Origin: Pollutimonas bauzanensis | Lineage (GTDB): Bacteria; Pseudomonadota; Gammaproteobacteria; Burkholderiales; Burkholderiaceae_B | Reading direction: 5' to 3' | Length of the DNA stretch: 64,000 nt | NCBI RefSeq assembly: GCF_900129885.1 | Contig: NZ_FQXE01000005.1 | Span: 62,001 to 126,000, forward strand | Part shown: piece after piece, positions 42,532-49,888 of the stretch | Numbering within the stretch: the first letter of the stretch is position 1 | Layout: the number at the start of each line of letters is the position of its first letter | The notes under the pieces: model-generated | Told to the model about the DNA's origin: nothing | The model's database searches: none | What the model saw: only the letters and a program-made list of their open reading frames with translations | Translations under genes and position numbers: made by a program

Positions 42532-43710
42532 ATGCGTTGGAATAATTGGAATCGAATGCTGTTGACGCTTTGCCTGGCGGCGTCGTTCTGGGTGGCGGCA
42601 TCGGCGGCGTCGCCGCCAAGCGATCTGGCCAGCCGCTGGAAGGTGTTCCATGCGGCGCATCCGAACGGCAATGCCCGCGATGCGAGCGAGGCGTTGAACA
42701 CGACCGAAGCCCAGTTGCTGGCGACAGAAGTCGGTCCGGATGTGGTTCTGCTGCGTAGCGATACATCAGACTTGCGCCGCATATTTGCCCAGTCCGCTAG
42801 CTTCGGCCGGGTGACCTCCGTGACGCGTAACGACTACGGCATCAGCGAACGCACAGCGGTCCTGGAATCGCAGCGCGATTTGGCACATGTCGGCAATCCT
42901 GAAGTCCTTTATGCCGGCGAACCGCTGCATTTGCACTTTCTCTGGAAAAACTGGAAGTACTTGTTTTCGGTCATTCATTACTACGGCCCGAAGAGGACAC
43001 CGGTTCGCAGCCTGCAGGCCTTCGATGCCTATGGAACGTCGATCAATAAATTTATTCTTGAGGGTCAGCGTCATAACGACGCGTTCGATCGCATGACTCG
43101 GGAGTTCAGGGCACCCGTTCAACCAACAACCTTATCAGTTCGGACTGCATCGGCAGCAACTGACTCGCCGCCAAACGAGTCAGTGGAACAACTATGCACC
43201 GCGTTGCGTGCGACCGCGGATTTCCTCGCTGTAGAACTCCTGCTGGAGAAATTGCCGCGTGCGCATCAAAAGCTCTGGCAGGAGTGGGGATCTAACGCCG
43301 CCTATGCCGTCAGCCCAGAATCGGTGCAACTACTTGCCAAGCGCCTAGTGCAAGATAAAGAGCCAGCAACGGTTGCCATCGGCAACTTGGGATTGGTGCA
43401 ATTGTTCTCGGGCGCGTTCGACAGAGCCCAGTTCATTGGTGAAGGCTGGTTTAGCTATCAGGCGAAAGATCTAGCGTTGCACATACACGCGCCGGATATC
43501 GCCCGTGGTTGGGTTGTACGCCTCGGCAGCCGGCAAGGGGATATCACAATCGTAGAATTCTTCGATACCGCGGGAAACCTCGCCGCGCGCTTCATGGATG
43601 CACAGCCGCCTGGGACAACGGAGTCGACAACATGGCGTGCTATTGTCGGCAGCTTACCCAGGGTGCTGCGTGCCGAATCGACGTCCAGCAATGCCGCCGC
43701 TAAGTACTAA
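42532..43710 (+). CDS. HemS/ChuX-like protein with an export signal
   Basis: This 392-aa protein lies 24 nt after the acylase stop; a GTG two codons earlier is also possible. The mature part shows two copies of the hemin-degrading-factor (HemS/ChuX) fold signature. The first has DVVLLRSDTSDLRRIF, KNWKYLFSVIHYYGP and SLQAFDAYGTSINKF; the second has DLALHIHAPDIARGWVVRL and TIVEFFDTAGNLAARF. Known HemS proteins are cytoplasmic heme carriers or degraders. This one begins with a clear Sec-type signal peptide (hydrophobic MLLTLCLAASFWVAASA), so it should be periplasmic. Neighbours point to siderophore processing or iron release rather than cytoplasmic heme use; that is inference. The heme-binding residues were not verified. 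Confidence 0.75.
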   Translation: MRWNNWNRMLLTLCLAASFWVAASAASPPSDLASRWKVFHAAHPNGNARDASEALNTTEAQLLATEVGPDVVLLRSDTSDLRRIFAQSASFGRVTSVTRNDYGISERTAVLESQRDLAHVGNPEVLYAGEPLHLHFLWKNWKYLFSVIHYYGPKRTPVRSLQAFDAYGTSINKFILEGQRHNDAFDRMTREFRAPVQPTTLSVRTASAATDSPPNESVEQLCTALRATADFLAVELLLEKLPRAHQKLWQEWGSNAAYAVSPESVQLLAKRLVQDKEPATVAIGNLGLVQLFSGAFDRAQFIGEGWFSYQAKDLALHIHAPDIARGWVVRLGSRQGDITIVEFFDTAGNLAARFMDAQPPGTTESTTWRAIVGSLPRVLRAESTSSNAAAKY

Positions 43711-43785
43711 GTAGTTACCGTCACCAAGCTGAGCATTGAGGCATTTCCCATGATAAGTGTTGCGACACGGTAAAGGCAGCACGAA

Positions 43786-44118
43786 ATGACAGAGACTGGA
43801 AGCGGGGAGTACCGCGTAAAGGAGGCAGCAGAGGGCCTGCGTGCCTTGGCTTGGCTGTTGACTCGCCGCTCGGAGCCGCTACTGAAAGAGCCAGCACCCA
43901 ACGAAAGTGAGCTTGACATGATTTTGCGTGCGGCCATGTGCGCGCCTGACCACCGCAGCCTGCGTCCATGGAGAATAGCACTGGTGCGGGGCGACGCTCG
44001 TGCTGCGTTGGCGCAGCTATGCAGGTCATGTTTTGGGTTGCGGCGGTCGTCAAAGACTGCCTATCCGGACATGTTGCGCCGGGGACTAGATCGCGGATAT
44101 CTCCGAAAGTGTAAATAA
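43786..44118 (+). pseudogene. Truncated nitroreductase-family gene (YdjA-like N-terminal half)
   Basis: The 110-aa frame starts with a recognisable nitroreductase N-terminus (LLTRRSEPLLKEPAPNESELD, AAMCAPDHRSLRPWR, VRGDARAAL), as in YdjA-type FMN enzymes of about 180-190 aa. Similarity seems to continue to the stop at 44118, after which the second half is absent and the sequence passes into a promoter region. A protein of this size would lack much of the FMN-binding dimer. I call it a remnant; a functional short protein cannot be excluded. Confidence 0.7.
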
Positions 44119-44140
44119 TTCTCAATGTGATTGACAAATG

Positions 44141-44157
44141 ACTGACCGTTAGTCAGT
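44141..44157 (+). promoter_or_regulatory. TetR-type operator palindrome in a promoter
   Basis: ACTGACCGTTAGTCAGT has perfect 6-bp arms (ACTGAC/GTCAGT) around a 5-base centre. A TTGACA -35-like hexamer at 44131-44136 sits just upstream, so the palindrome would overlap the spacer and -10 region. This is typical of autoregulated TetR/AcrR-type regulators. Confidence 0.65.
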
Positions 44158-44190
44158 ATTGAGGTTATGCTGAATCCGAAGGAGCGTTTG

Positions 44191-44343
44191 ATGGGCTGTC
44201 ACCAACCGTCGACATGGCCGACGCCATGGCGCGGCGGACTCGTAAGGGTCGCGACACGGCCGGGCCGCGCGGTGCGCGCACTCACAGTGTCGGCGCTGCG
44301 AGCCGTCGGGGCGCGAACCATACGGGGTCACTGGTGCCTATGA
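44191..44343 (+). other. 50-codon ORF with strong ribosome binding site, probably the decayed start of a tetR gene
   Basis: ATG at 44191 has AAGGAG six bases upstream and its stop overlaps the next gene's start as ATGA, which looks translated. The peptide itself is unfamiliar. In the frame two bases over, the same DNA reads MARRTRKGRDTA followed by RRGANHTGSL, similar to the beginning of AcrR/TetR repressors, suggesting a frameshifted and internally deleted tetR remnant behind its own operator. It may now serve only as a leader ORF. Confidence 0.4.
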
Positions 44344-44735
44344 CCACGATGCCTCCATTGTCCGTGCGAACCGACCGCCCGTTGCTGAGCGCTTCAGGCG
44401 TGATCCTGCAGATCCGGGATCTGGAGGTGTCGCTTAGCTTTTACACGCAGACGCTGGGTTTGCCACTAGGTCTGCGCTGCTCGGACTATGCTGAGGTCGA
44501 CGCACCAGGGCTGGTGATCGAGCTGCATGAGGGCAGCCCTGGCGCGAGCGGCATGCCCGCCCACCCGCCAATGGGTGAGTTATCGATCGGTTTTCGGGTG
44601 GACGATCTGCGTGAGGCCGTTCGGTACTTCGAAGCCCGAGGACTGTCCCTGCAGGCCGGGGAGAATGAGCGCTATCGCTGGGTGCAGTTCAGCGATCCGG
44701 ACGGCACGCCGCTGCGCCTGATCGAACGCAAATGA
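44340..44735 (+). CDS. VOC/glyoxalase-family protein
   Basis: The chosen ATG at 44340 overlaps the preceding small ORF as ATGA and gives 131 aa, a normal length for a single-domain VOC protein; an in-frame start at 44214 would add 42 low-complexity residues. The beta-alpha-beta-beta-beta pattern is visible: ILQIRDLEVSLSFYTQTLGL, then GLVIELHEG, GFRVDDLREAVRYFEARGL and VQFSDPDGTPLRLIER, with a terminal Glu in the usual metal-ligand position. Substrate is unknown; VOC proteins include glyoxalases, dioxygenases and resistance proteins. It probably forms an operon with the next two genes, under the TetR-type operator. Confidence 0.85.
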   Translation: MTTMPPLSVRTDRPLLSASGVILQIRDLEVSLSFYTQTLGLPLGLRCSDYAEVDAPGLVIELHEGSPGASGMPAHPPMGELSIGFRVDDLREAVRYFEARGLSLQAGENERYRWVQFSDPDGTPLRLIERK

Positions 44736-44779
44736 TAGGTTTCGGGACCCAGCAAGTTCTCTATCGGAGGAAGTTTACA

Positions 44780-45229
44780 ATGACGCACCATGATTTGTCG
44801 CACTGGCCTTTGGTGGTATCGGTGGCTTCGGGCCTTTCGACACTCGAGGATATGCAGGCGTTTACCGACGAATGGAACCGTTGGCTTGAGCGTGGCGAGC
44901 CCTTTGCGTCGCTGCGCGTATTCGCCGACGCCGACGCGCTGGTTCATCCGGCTGGCGCCGCGCAGGCGGCCAAGCTCTGGCTGCACGAGCGCGGCCCGGC
45001 GATCCGCGCCCAAGTCATGGGCATGGCCAGCGTCGTACCAATCGATCATTATGAAAAAATGCGCAAAATGAATGTGGAAAAACTGTTTGGCGTACCCGCG
45101 GACACCTTCGCGCAGCCCGAGGACGCGCTGACGTGGCTGCAGGCAACCGTATATACGCCGCGTGGCCTGGTGCTCGATCAGCCGTCGGTGCTCAGATCCC
45201 TGGCCGCCCAGATGAAGGTACCTGGCTGA
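44780..45229 (+). CDS. Conserved hypothetical protein, 149 aa
   Basis: ATG at 44780 has GGAGG nine bases upstream; an earlier in-frame start at 44732 lacks one. The protein is soluble, with no signal peptide or membrane segment. It shows a repeated pattern of Trp-rich helices (WPLVVSVASG, FTDEWNRWLERGEPF, LHERGPAIRAQVMGMASVVP) loosely like STAS/SpoIIAA-type proteins, but I do not recognise a family with certainty. Its stop overlaps the following tetR start (TGATG), so the two are co-translated and it may be part of a regulated detoxification or stress operon with the VOC protein. Confidence 0.75.
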   Translation: MTHHDLSHWPLVVSVASGLSTLEDMQAFTDEWNRWLERGEPFASLRVFADADALVHPAGAAQAAKLWLHERGPAIRAQVMGMASVVPIDHYEKMRKMNVEKLFGVPADTFAQPEDALTWLQATVYTPRGLVLDQPSVLRSLAAQMKVPG

Positions 45230-45888
45230 TGGCCGGTCGGGTGCGGCGCGCCGCGGACAGCCTGCGGGACCCAGATGGGCAATCACCCTCGGCCATGGCG
45301 CGACCGCGCACCAAGGCGCCGCAGGCTCGGCGCGCCGACCTGATGGCCGCCGCCGAGCACCTCTTCGTTGCCAAGGGCATTGCCGCTACCAGCGTCGACG
45401 ACATTGCCGCGGGCGCGCAGGTGGCCAAAGGCACCTTTTACCTGTATTTTGCCTCCAAGGAAGCCATGCTCGCCGCGTTGCAGGAGCGCTTTGTGGAAGG
45501 GTTTTTTGCGCGGCTCGAGCAGGCGATGGCGCGGCATCGCCCCGATAACTGGAAGGCGCGCTTGCGCGCGTGGGTGAAGGCGGGGTTGGACACGTATTTT
45601 GACCAGGTCGCGCTGCACGATGTGATCTTTCACGAGTTTCGCCCGGAGAACCGGCGCGAGATGAGCGATAACGTCGTGGTGCGCCAGCTTGCGGTCATGC
45701 TGCAAAGCGGCGCACAGGCCGGCGTGTGGACCGTGGACGATCCGCATCGGGTGGCCGTCATGCTCTTTAACGCCTTGCACGGCCTGGCCGACGATGCCGT
45801 ATCGGCGGGCGAGCCGCCCGACCGTGCGTATTTAGTGCAGATCCTCACCCATTTCTGTGAGCGGGCGCTGGAGCGGCGTGACGGCTGA
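45229..45888 (+). CDS. TetR-family transcriptional regulator
   Basis: This 219-aa repressor has an N-terminal helix-turn-helix (DLMAAAEHLFVAKGIAATSVDDIAAGAQVAKGTFYLYFASKEAMLAAL), the TetR signature, and a helical ligand-binding C-terminus. The start at 45229 overlaps the previous stop by one base; Met at 45295 (MARPRTK) begins where most TetR proteins begin and is an alternative. It is the last gene of the small operon that starts behind the palindrome at 44141-44157, so autoregulation through that operator is plausible, although the remnant at 44191 may once have been its proper repressor. Confidence 0.92.
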   Translation: MAGRVRRAADSLRDPDGQSPSAMARPRTKAPQARRADLMAAAEHLFVAKGIAATSVDDIAAGAQVAKGTFYLYFASKEAMLAALQERFVEGFFARLEQAMARHRPDNWKARLRAWVKAGLDTYFDQVALHDVIFHEFRPENRREMSDNVVVRQLAVMLQSGAQAGVWTVDDPHRVAVMLFNALHGLADDAVSAGEPPDRAYLVQILTHFCERALERRDG

Positions 45889-45946
45889 TAGCAGCGGGGC
45901 GCTTGCCGGGGGTGGTCATCGAGCGACGCAATGCCGCTATTAAACG

Positions 45947-45961
45947 AAATGATTACCATTT
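45947..45961 (+). promoter_or_regulatory. Fur-box-like dyad upstream of the DUF2325 gene
   Basis: AAATG-ATTAC-CATTT is an inverted repeat resembling half of an iron box, followed by TATAATG, which could be the -10 element (TATAAT at 45961-45966). It lies about 100 bases before the start codon. Confidence 0.5.
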
Positions 45962-46059
45962 ATAATGCGGCTCAATGTGCAAGAAAAGCGCTTCGTGCAA
46001 TGCGGTCGATGCAGTATTGAACCGCGGCCCGCGCGCGCAACTGTGGGAGTGGCCGGACG

Positions 46060-46755
46060 ATGACGACGACGAGGACAATGTGTTTGGATTTTGAGCGCCT
46101 TCAGCAGGAACATATCGTTTTGATGACGGAATACGGGCGCGCGCAATATCGCGCCAGCCGGGTCGTCCGCAAACAGGCCGCCATGATCGAGCGGCTGGAA
46201 GCCCAGGTGATGATGCTGCGCGCGGCCGTGATTTCCCGCGACAGCGCCTTGGCTTGGGCCCGCGATGATTACGAGGCGCTCGCCGCGGCCGCGCCTGGCT
46301 TGGCGAAGCGGGCCGACATGGCCCGCGAACTGGAGGCGCTGAAAGCGCGCATCGGTGTGTTGATGCGCGAGCGCACGGCAAGGCGGGCAAGCGCCGCGCC
46401 GCATTCCGGCGTCGACTTGCCCGCCGAACGGCTGGCCGAGGCGGACCTGTATGACAAGGCGGTGTTGTGCATCGGGCAGGATGAGGCCAGCGCGACGCTC
46501 GCGCAACGCGCCATCGAGAACTCCGGCGGCCGTTTCCTGCGTCATGACGGCATCGATGGCAAGGCGCTGGAAACTTCTCTGGTCGACGCCGACCTGGTGA
46601 TTTGCCAGACCGGCTGCGTGAGCCACGGCACCTACTGGCGGGTAAAGGATCACTGCACGCGCACCGGCAAGCAATGCGTGCTGGTCGACCGCCCCGATGC
46701 CCTGGACCGGGTGCGCGCGCGCCGCGCGTCCAGCGCCTTGCCCGAGCAGGAGTAA
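46060..46755 (+). CDS. DUF2325 domain protein with coiled-coil N-terminus
   Basis: This 231-aa soluble protein has a helical, probably coiled-coil N-terminal part (residues 10-110, many Arg/Ala/Glu and heptad Leu/Met) and a C-terminal DUF2325 domain (KAVLCIGQDEASATLAQR, then DLVICQTGCVSHGTYWRVKD and GKQCVLVDRPDAL) with two conserved cysteines. The function of this family is not established. A Met at residue 7 (46078) is an alternative start with AGGA upstream. The gene stands alone behind a Fur-like dyad, so iron-dependent expression is likely. Opposite-strand reading frames here are shadows. Confidence 0.85.
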   Translation: MTTTRTMCLDFERLQQEHIVLMTEYGRAQYRASRVVRKQAAMIERLEAQVMMLRAAVISRDSALAWARDDYEALAAAAPGLAKRADMARELEALKARIGVLMRERTARRASAAPHSGVDLPAERLAEADLYDKAVLCIGQDEASATLAQRAIENSGGRFLRHDGIDGKALETSLVDADLVICQTGCVSHGTYWRVKDHCTRTGKQCVLVDRPDALDRVRARRASSALPEQE

Positions 46756-47200
46756 CGGCCGGCGGCATGACCCCGCCCGGCGCCCGGAATTCCTGGCCCG
46801 GTCCACCCAATCTATCCAGTTCCGCGCCGCGATGCCGCTAGCGCATCGTGGTGAGAAAGCCGCGCGCCTCGTCGGGCCCGGCGGCCCATCATGCTTGTCC
46901 AGAATCCGGCGGCAGGGCAGGCGCATATTTCCCGGCAAATGAAAACGTCTTGACTTGATAATGAAACAATTATCAACTCATAATGTAATGATTTGCATTT
47001 TTATTGCGTGTATTATCATTTCTTCTAAGTTATAGGGTTGAAATATTAGCCAGGGCTGCGAAATAGTAGTTAAATAATAATTATTCCAATAAGAACGACA
47101 TTCGCAAGAATGAGAACGGCTGATATGGCCCGAGGTCTGGACACGGTTGTGGCGTGCAACTCAGCGGGTTGTGCAGTATTTCTCTCCGGGAGGAATCGCA
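46756..47200. other. Intergenic region upstream of the luxR gene
   Basis: These 445 bases hold no convincing gene. The first half is GC-rich; from about 46940 to 47110 the sequence is strikingly AT-rich with several overlapping Fur-box-like motifs (TTGATAAT/ATTATCAA dyad, TAATGATTTGCATT, GTATTATCATTTC, AAATAATAATTATTCC). It is probably the control region of luxR. Confidence 0.6.
46955..46976. promoter_or_regulatory. Fur-like inverted repeat upstream of luxR
   Basis: Perfect 8-bp arms TTGATAAT and ATTATCAA flank a 6-base centre (GAAACA). The arms resemble Fur half-sites, and further ATAATG and TAATGATTT repeats follow within 25 bases. Confidence 0.5.
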
Positions 47201-47920
47201 ATGAAGGGCTGGGCAGAGGATCTATTGACATTGACCAGTGTCGATTCGGACGTGGACGAGCATGGCGTCTTCGGGAAGATCGAAGTGGCGGCGCGCATGC
47301 TCGGCTTCGAGCATTGCGCTTATGGCCTGCGCGTGCCGCTGCCGTTGACCAATCCAAAAATCATCATGGTCAATAACTATCCCTCCGCCTGGCAGGCGCG
47401 CTATGCCGAGGCCGGCTACCTGGGCATAGACCCGACCGTGCGTCATGGGCGCCGCACGAATGCGCCGTTGCTATGGAGTAACAGCGTATTCGCCGGCACC
47501 CGGCAATTATGGGCCGAGGCGCAGTTGAGCGGCTTGCGCGTCGGCTGGGCGCAGTCCAGCCTGGATGGTTACGGGGTCGGCGGCATGCTCACCCTCGTTC
47601 GGTCGAGCGAGGCGCTCACGGCCAGCGAACTGGAAAGCAAGGAGCTCAAGATGCGCTGGCTTGTGAATATCGCTCATTTGTCGCTTACGCGCGTGCTTAC
47701 ACGCCATCTGCACGGCGAGCCCGGGGTTCCCCTTACGCAGCGCGAGACTGAAGTGCTCAAGTGGCACGCCGATGGCAAGACGTCGAGCGAAATTTCGGAA
47801 ATCCTCACCATCTCGGTCGACACAGTCAAATTCCATACCAAAAATGCGGTCCTTAAGCTGGGGGCGGCGAACAAGACTGCGGCGGTAGTGCGCGCCGCGA
47901 TGCTTGGTTTGCTTAACTAA
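47201..47920 (+). CDS. LuxR-family AHL-responsive transcriptional regulator
   Basis: ATG at 47201 with GGAGG 7 nt upstream gives 239 aa, the usual size; an earlier in-frame start lacks support. The N-terminal autoinducer-binding domain shows the conserved pattern (FEHCAYGLRVPLP, YPSAWQARYAEAGYLGIDPTV, PLLWSNSVF), including the WxxxY and DP residues that line the acyl-homoserine-lactone pocket. The C-terminal GerE-type HTH is LTQRETEVLKWHADGKTSSE with TVKFHTKNAVLKLGAANKTAA. With the AHL synthase two genes downstream it forms a complete quorum-sensing pair. The AT-rich, Fur-box-like upstream region suggests iron input. Confidence 0.95.
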   Translation: MKGWAEDLLTLTSVDSDVDEHGVFGKIEVAARMLGFEHCAYGLRVPLPLTNPKIIMVNNYPSAWQARYAEAGYLGIDPTVRHGRRTNAPLLWSNSVFAGTRQLWAEAQLSGLRVGWAQSSLDGYGVGGMLTLVRSSEALTASELESKELKMRWLVNIAHLSLTRVLTRHLHGEPGVPLTQRETEVLKWHADGKTSSEISEILTISVDTVKFHTKNAVLKLGAANKTAAVVRAAMLGLLN

Positions 47921-48007
47921 GGCAATTGACGCCGCGGCCTGCGTATACCATTATCTTTCTACAAGCGTTCGCCGCAATCGGCGAGCCGTTGAATTGGTAA
48001 GGGAATT

Positions 48008-48400
48008 ATGTCCGCCACGCAGCCCATGCACGATGGCTTCTTGCGCCTGCCGCTAGACGCCATCCTTTCGACCCGATTGATTCATATCGTGTCCGCGCTC
48101 GACGATGAAGACCGCGCCGACCCGCCGGCCTGCGGGCGTCCGACCTCGATTACCGGCTACACCGAATGGGCCAGCGTCTCGCAGCCCTATGTTTCACTCG
48201 GATGGGACTGGCGCATCGAGGCGAGCGGCGGCGAAGTAAGCTGTGTCAGGGTCGGATTGCCGCGCAGCAACGTGATGCTGGTCGATGCGGCCGCGCGGGA
48301 TTATGGCTGGGACAAGAATCTGCAAATACTGGCGACCGTGGTCGACGCCATGGCCTGGACCGAGCCGACCTGTCGCGCTGTCAGCGAACGCTATGGTTGA
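48008..48400 (+). CDS. RsaM/AbaM-like quorum-sensing modulator (DUF4902)
   Basis: This 130-aa soluble protein starts at ATG behind AAGGGA. It lies between luxR and luxI, the position of rsaM in Pseudomonas fuscovaginae, tofM-type genes in Burkholderia and abaM in Acinetobacter, whose products dampen AHL production. The features that support this are size, position and the segment SLGWDWRIEASGGEVSCVRV with LPRSNVMLVDAAARDYGWD. No DNA-binding motif is visible. The call rests on context plus partial motif memory, so a database search would be worthwhile. Confidence 0.75.
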   Translation: MSATQPMHDGFLRLPLDAILSTRLIHIVSALDDEDRADPPACGRPTSITGYTEWASVSQPYVSLGWDWRIEASGGEVSCVRVGLPRSNVMLVDAAARDYGWDKNLQILATVVDAMAWTEPTCRAVSERYG

Positions 48401-48402
48401 GC

Positions 48403-48422
48403 CTACCTACGCTAAAGGGTAG
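48403..48422. promoter_or_regulatory. lux-box-like 20-bp dyad upstream of the AHL synthase gene
   Basis: CTACC-N10-GGTAG is an exact 5-10-5 inverted repeat with the 20-bp length of lux boxes. It lies 60 bases before the AHL synthase start codon. The inner bases are not palindromic. Confidence 0.45.
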
Positions 48423-48482
48423 TTACGCAAAACCGCTCAACCCTGTGGAATGCACGTATTGCATATTCACAGGGAGACAAGG

Positions 48483-49058
48483 GTGGAAATCTTCGCAGGC
48501 ACTTCGGATGTATTGGCCCCGGAGCTGATGTCCGGGCTCGCCCGGTATCGCCATCGGGTCTTTGTGGAGAAACTGGGTTGGGACCTGGCGTGCCAGGGCG
48601 GGCTGGAATACGATCAGTTCGATCGGCCCGACACACTCTATATGGGCGCGCGGCGCGACGATGGCGATGGGGGGCTGGTGGGCACGGCCCGCCTGCTGCC
48701 CACCCATAGGCCTTACCTGCTGGGGGAGGTGTTTCCCCAATTGATGGGGAGCTCGCCGCTGCCCGAGGCGGCCGATGTCTGGGAACTATCGCGCTTTGCC
48801 GCGGTCGATTTTCAGGCGACGGGTGCCGGCCCCATGCGTCAATTCTCCTCGCCCGTGGCGGTCACGCTATTGCGCGAGGTAATCGCGCTGGCGGCCAGCG
48901 AAGGTGTTCAGCGATTGATCACTGTCTCGCCCCTGGGGGTCGAACGGCTTTTGCGCCGCGCTGGATTTCTTGCGCATCGGGCCGCGCCTCCGGTGCTGGT
49001 CGACGGTCATCCGGTCTTCGCATGCTGGATCGAGGTCCAAGGCGCTTGCAGTGATTGA
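48483..49058 (+). CDS. LuxI-family acyl-homoserine-lactone synthase
   Basis: GTG at 48483 with GGGAGA upstream gives 191 aa, beginning VEIFAG as in TofI/BpsI-type enzymes; an ATG 33 nt earlier would overlap the ribosome site. Conserved synthase motifs are present: the Arg/Phe/Trp block RYRHRVFVEKLGWDL, the acidic EYDQFDRPDT block, GTARLLPTHRPYLL and WELSRFA. The enzyme makes AHL from SAM and acyl-ACP; the acyl chain cannot be told from sequence. Similarity is closest in feel to Burkholderia TofI (C8-AHL). It is probably activated by the neighbouring LuxR through the lux-box-like dyad and restrained by the RsaM-like protein. Confidence 0.95.
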   Translation: MEIFAGTSDVLAPELMSGLARYRHRVFVEKLGWDLACQGGLEYDQFDRPDTLYMGARRDDGDGGLVGTARLLPTHRPYLLGEVFPQLMGSSPLPEAADVWELSRFAAVDFQATGAGPMRQFSSPVAVTLLREVIALAASEGVQRLITVSPLGVERLLRRAGFLAHRAAPPVLVDGHPVFACWIEVQGACSD

Positions 49059-49070
49059 ATCGGAGCCGTC

Positions 49071-49787
49071 ATGAATGGCAAGCAGGCGGACCGTGCGGGG
49101 CGAGAGTCCGGCTGCGCCGAGCGTCCGAAGAACGGCAGGCGAGCCAGGGTCCGGCCGGCGAGGCCCCGCTATTGCACGAGTATTGGAGCAGCGGGCAATC
49201 CGGTCGATGGCCGCCTGCCCATGGTGCTGTGCGAGCCCCAGCTGCAAGCATTGAAGAATATCGGACAGCGGCTCGATTGCACACTGGTGGAGGTGCTTTT
49301 TGCCGTATTCGGCATGGTGATCAAGGGTTTTTTGATGCTCGGCACGGTCGATACGCTGGTCGCGCTCGACTCCCGGGCCCTGGGCGGCTTTTTCGATGGC
49401 ATGTCACATTCGGTGGCTTATGCGGTTCGCATCCCTCAAGGCGCGCTGCGCCGCCCGCTTCCCAATGCTGCGGGCGAAGCGCCGGGTTGCATGGGCGCGC
49501 CCATTGAGGTTTCTTCCCCGGGCGGCATGGCCGCGTTCATCTATTCGCGCCGCTGCGATGGCGAAGATCAGGTGGTGCGCCAGTTTGGCGCGATTCCACG
49601 GAGCGATCGGATCGATCGCGCGGCACATGCCGCATTTGACCTGGTGGTCGAAGTCACTGAGTTCGATCGCCATGTGCTGATCGAATGCTTTTTCTGCCCG
49701 GTCCTGGTCCACCGCCATACCGTCGCCAGCTTGTTGTTTCGCTACGCGCGCGGACTGCGCGACGTTGAGTCCTCGCAGGCAAAGTGA
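49071..49787 (+). CDS. Protein resembling the C-terminal lobe of an NRPS condensation domain
   Basis: ATG at 49071 has GGAG 7 nt upstream and lies 12 nt after the AHL synthase stop. The 238-aa product has about 48 basic, low-complexity residues, then a segment (LQALKNIGQRLDCTLVEVLFAVFGMVIKGF, with LVALDSRAL, VAYAVRI) laid out like the second half of C domains, where LFxxLLAAFxxLLxRY precedes the bridge to the N-lobe. The end (AAFDLVVEVTEFDRHVLIECFF, then HTVASLLFRYARGL) matches the C-domain tail pattern FDL...Y...F...T...L. The HHxxxDG-bearing N-lobe is missing, so condensation chemistry by this protein alone is not expected. Function is unknown; I infer a carrier-binding or scaffold role, or a relic. 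The family call is by eye. Confidence 0.6.
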   Translation: MNGKQADRAGRESGCAERPKNGRRARVRPARPRYCTSIGAAGNPVDGRLPMVLCEPQLQALKNIGQRLDCTLVEVLFAVFGMVIKGFLMLGTVDTLVALDSRALGGFFDGMSHSVAYAVRIPQGALRRPLPNAAGEAPGCMGAPIEVSSPGGMAAFIYSRRCDGEDQVVRQFGAIPRSDRIDRAAHAAFDLVVEVTEFDRHVLIECFFCPVLVHRHTVASLLFRYARGLRDVESSQAK

Positions 49788-49888
49788 TCGCCGCCGCCGG
49801 GGTGAAAGGAATGAGTAATCGGGATATTATTGCAATGGCTACCGGCTGCGATGCCGGTGCCGCGCCCGACAACTCAGGAGAGCCACCT

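Noticed and set aside
49071-49787. Reading the condensation-like protein as an acetyltransferase or second AHL synthase
   Set aside because: No GNAT or LuxI motifs; the arrangement of hydrophobic blocks fits the C-lobe of C domains better.
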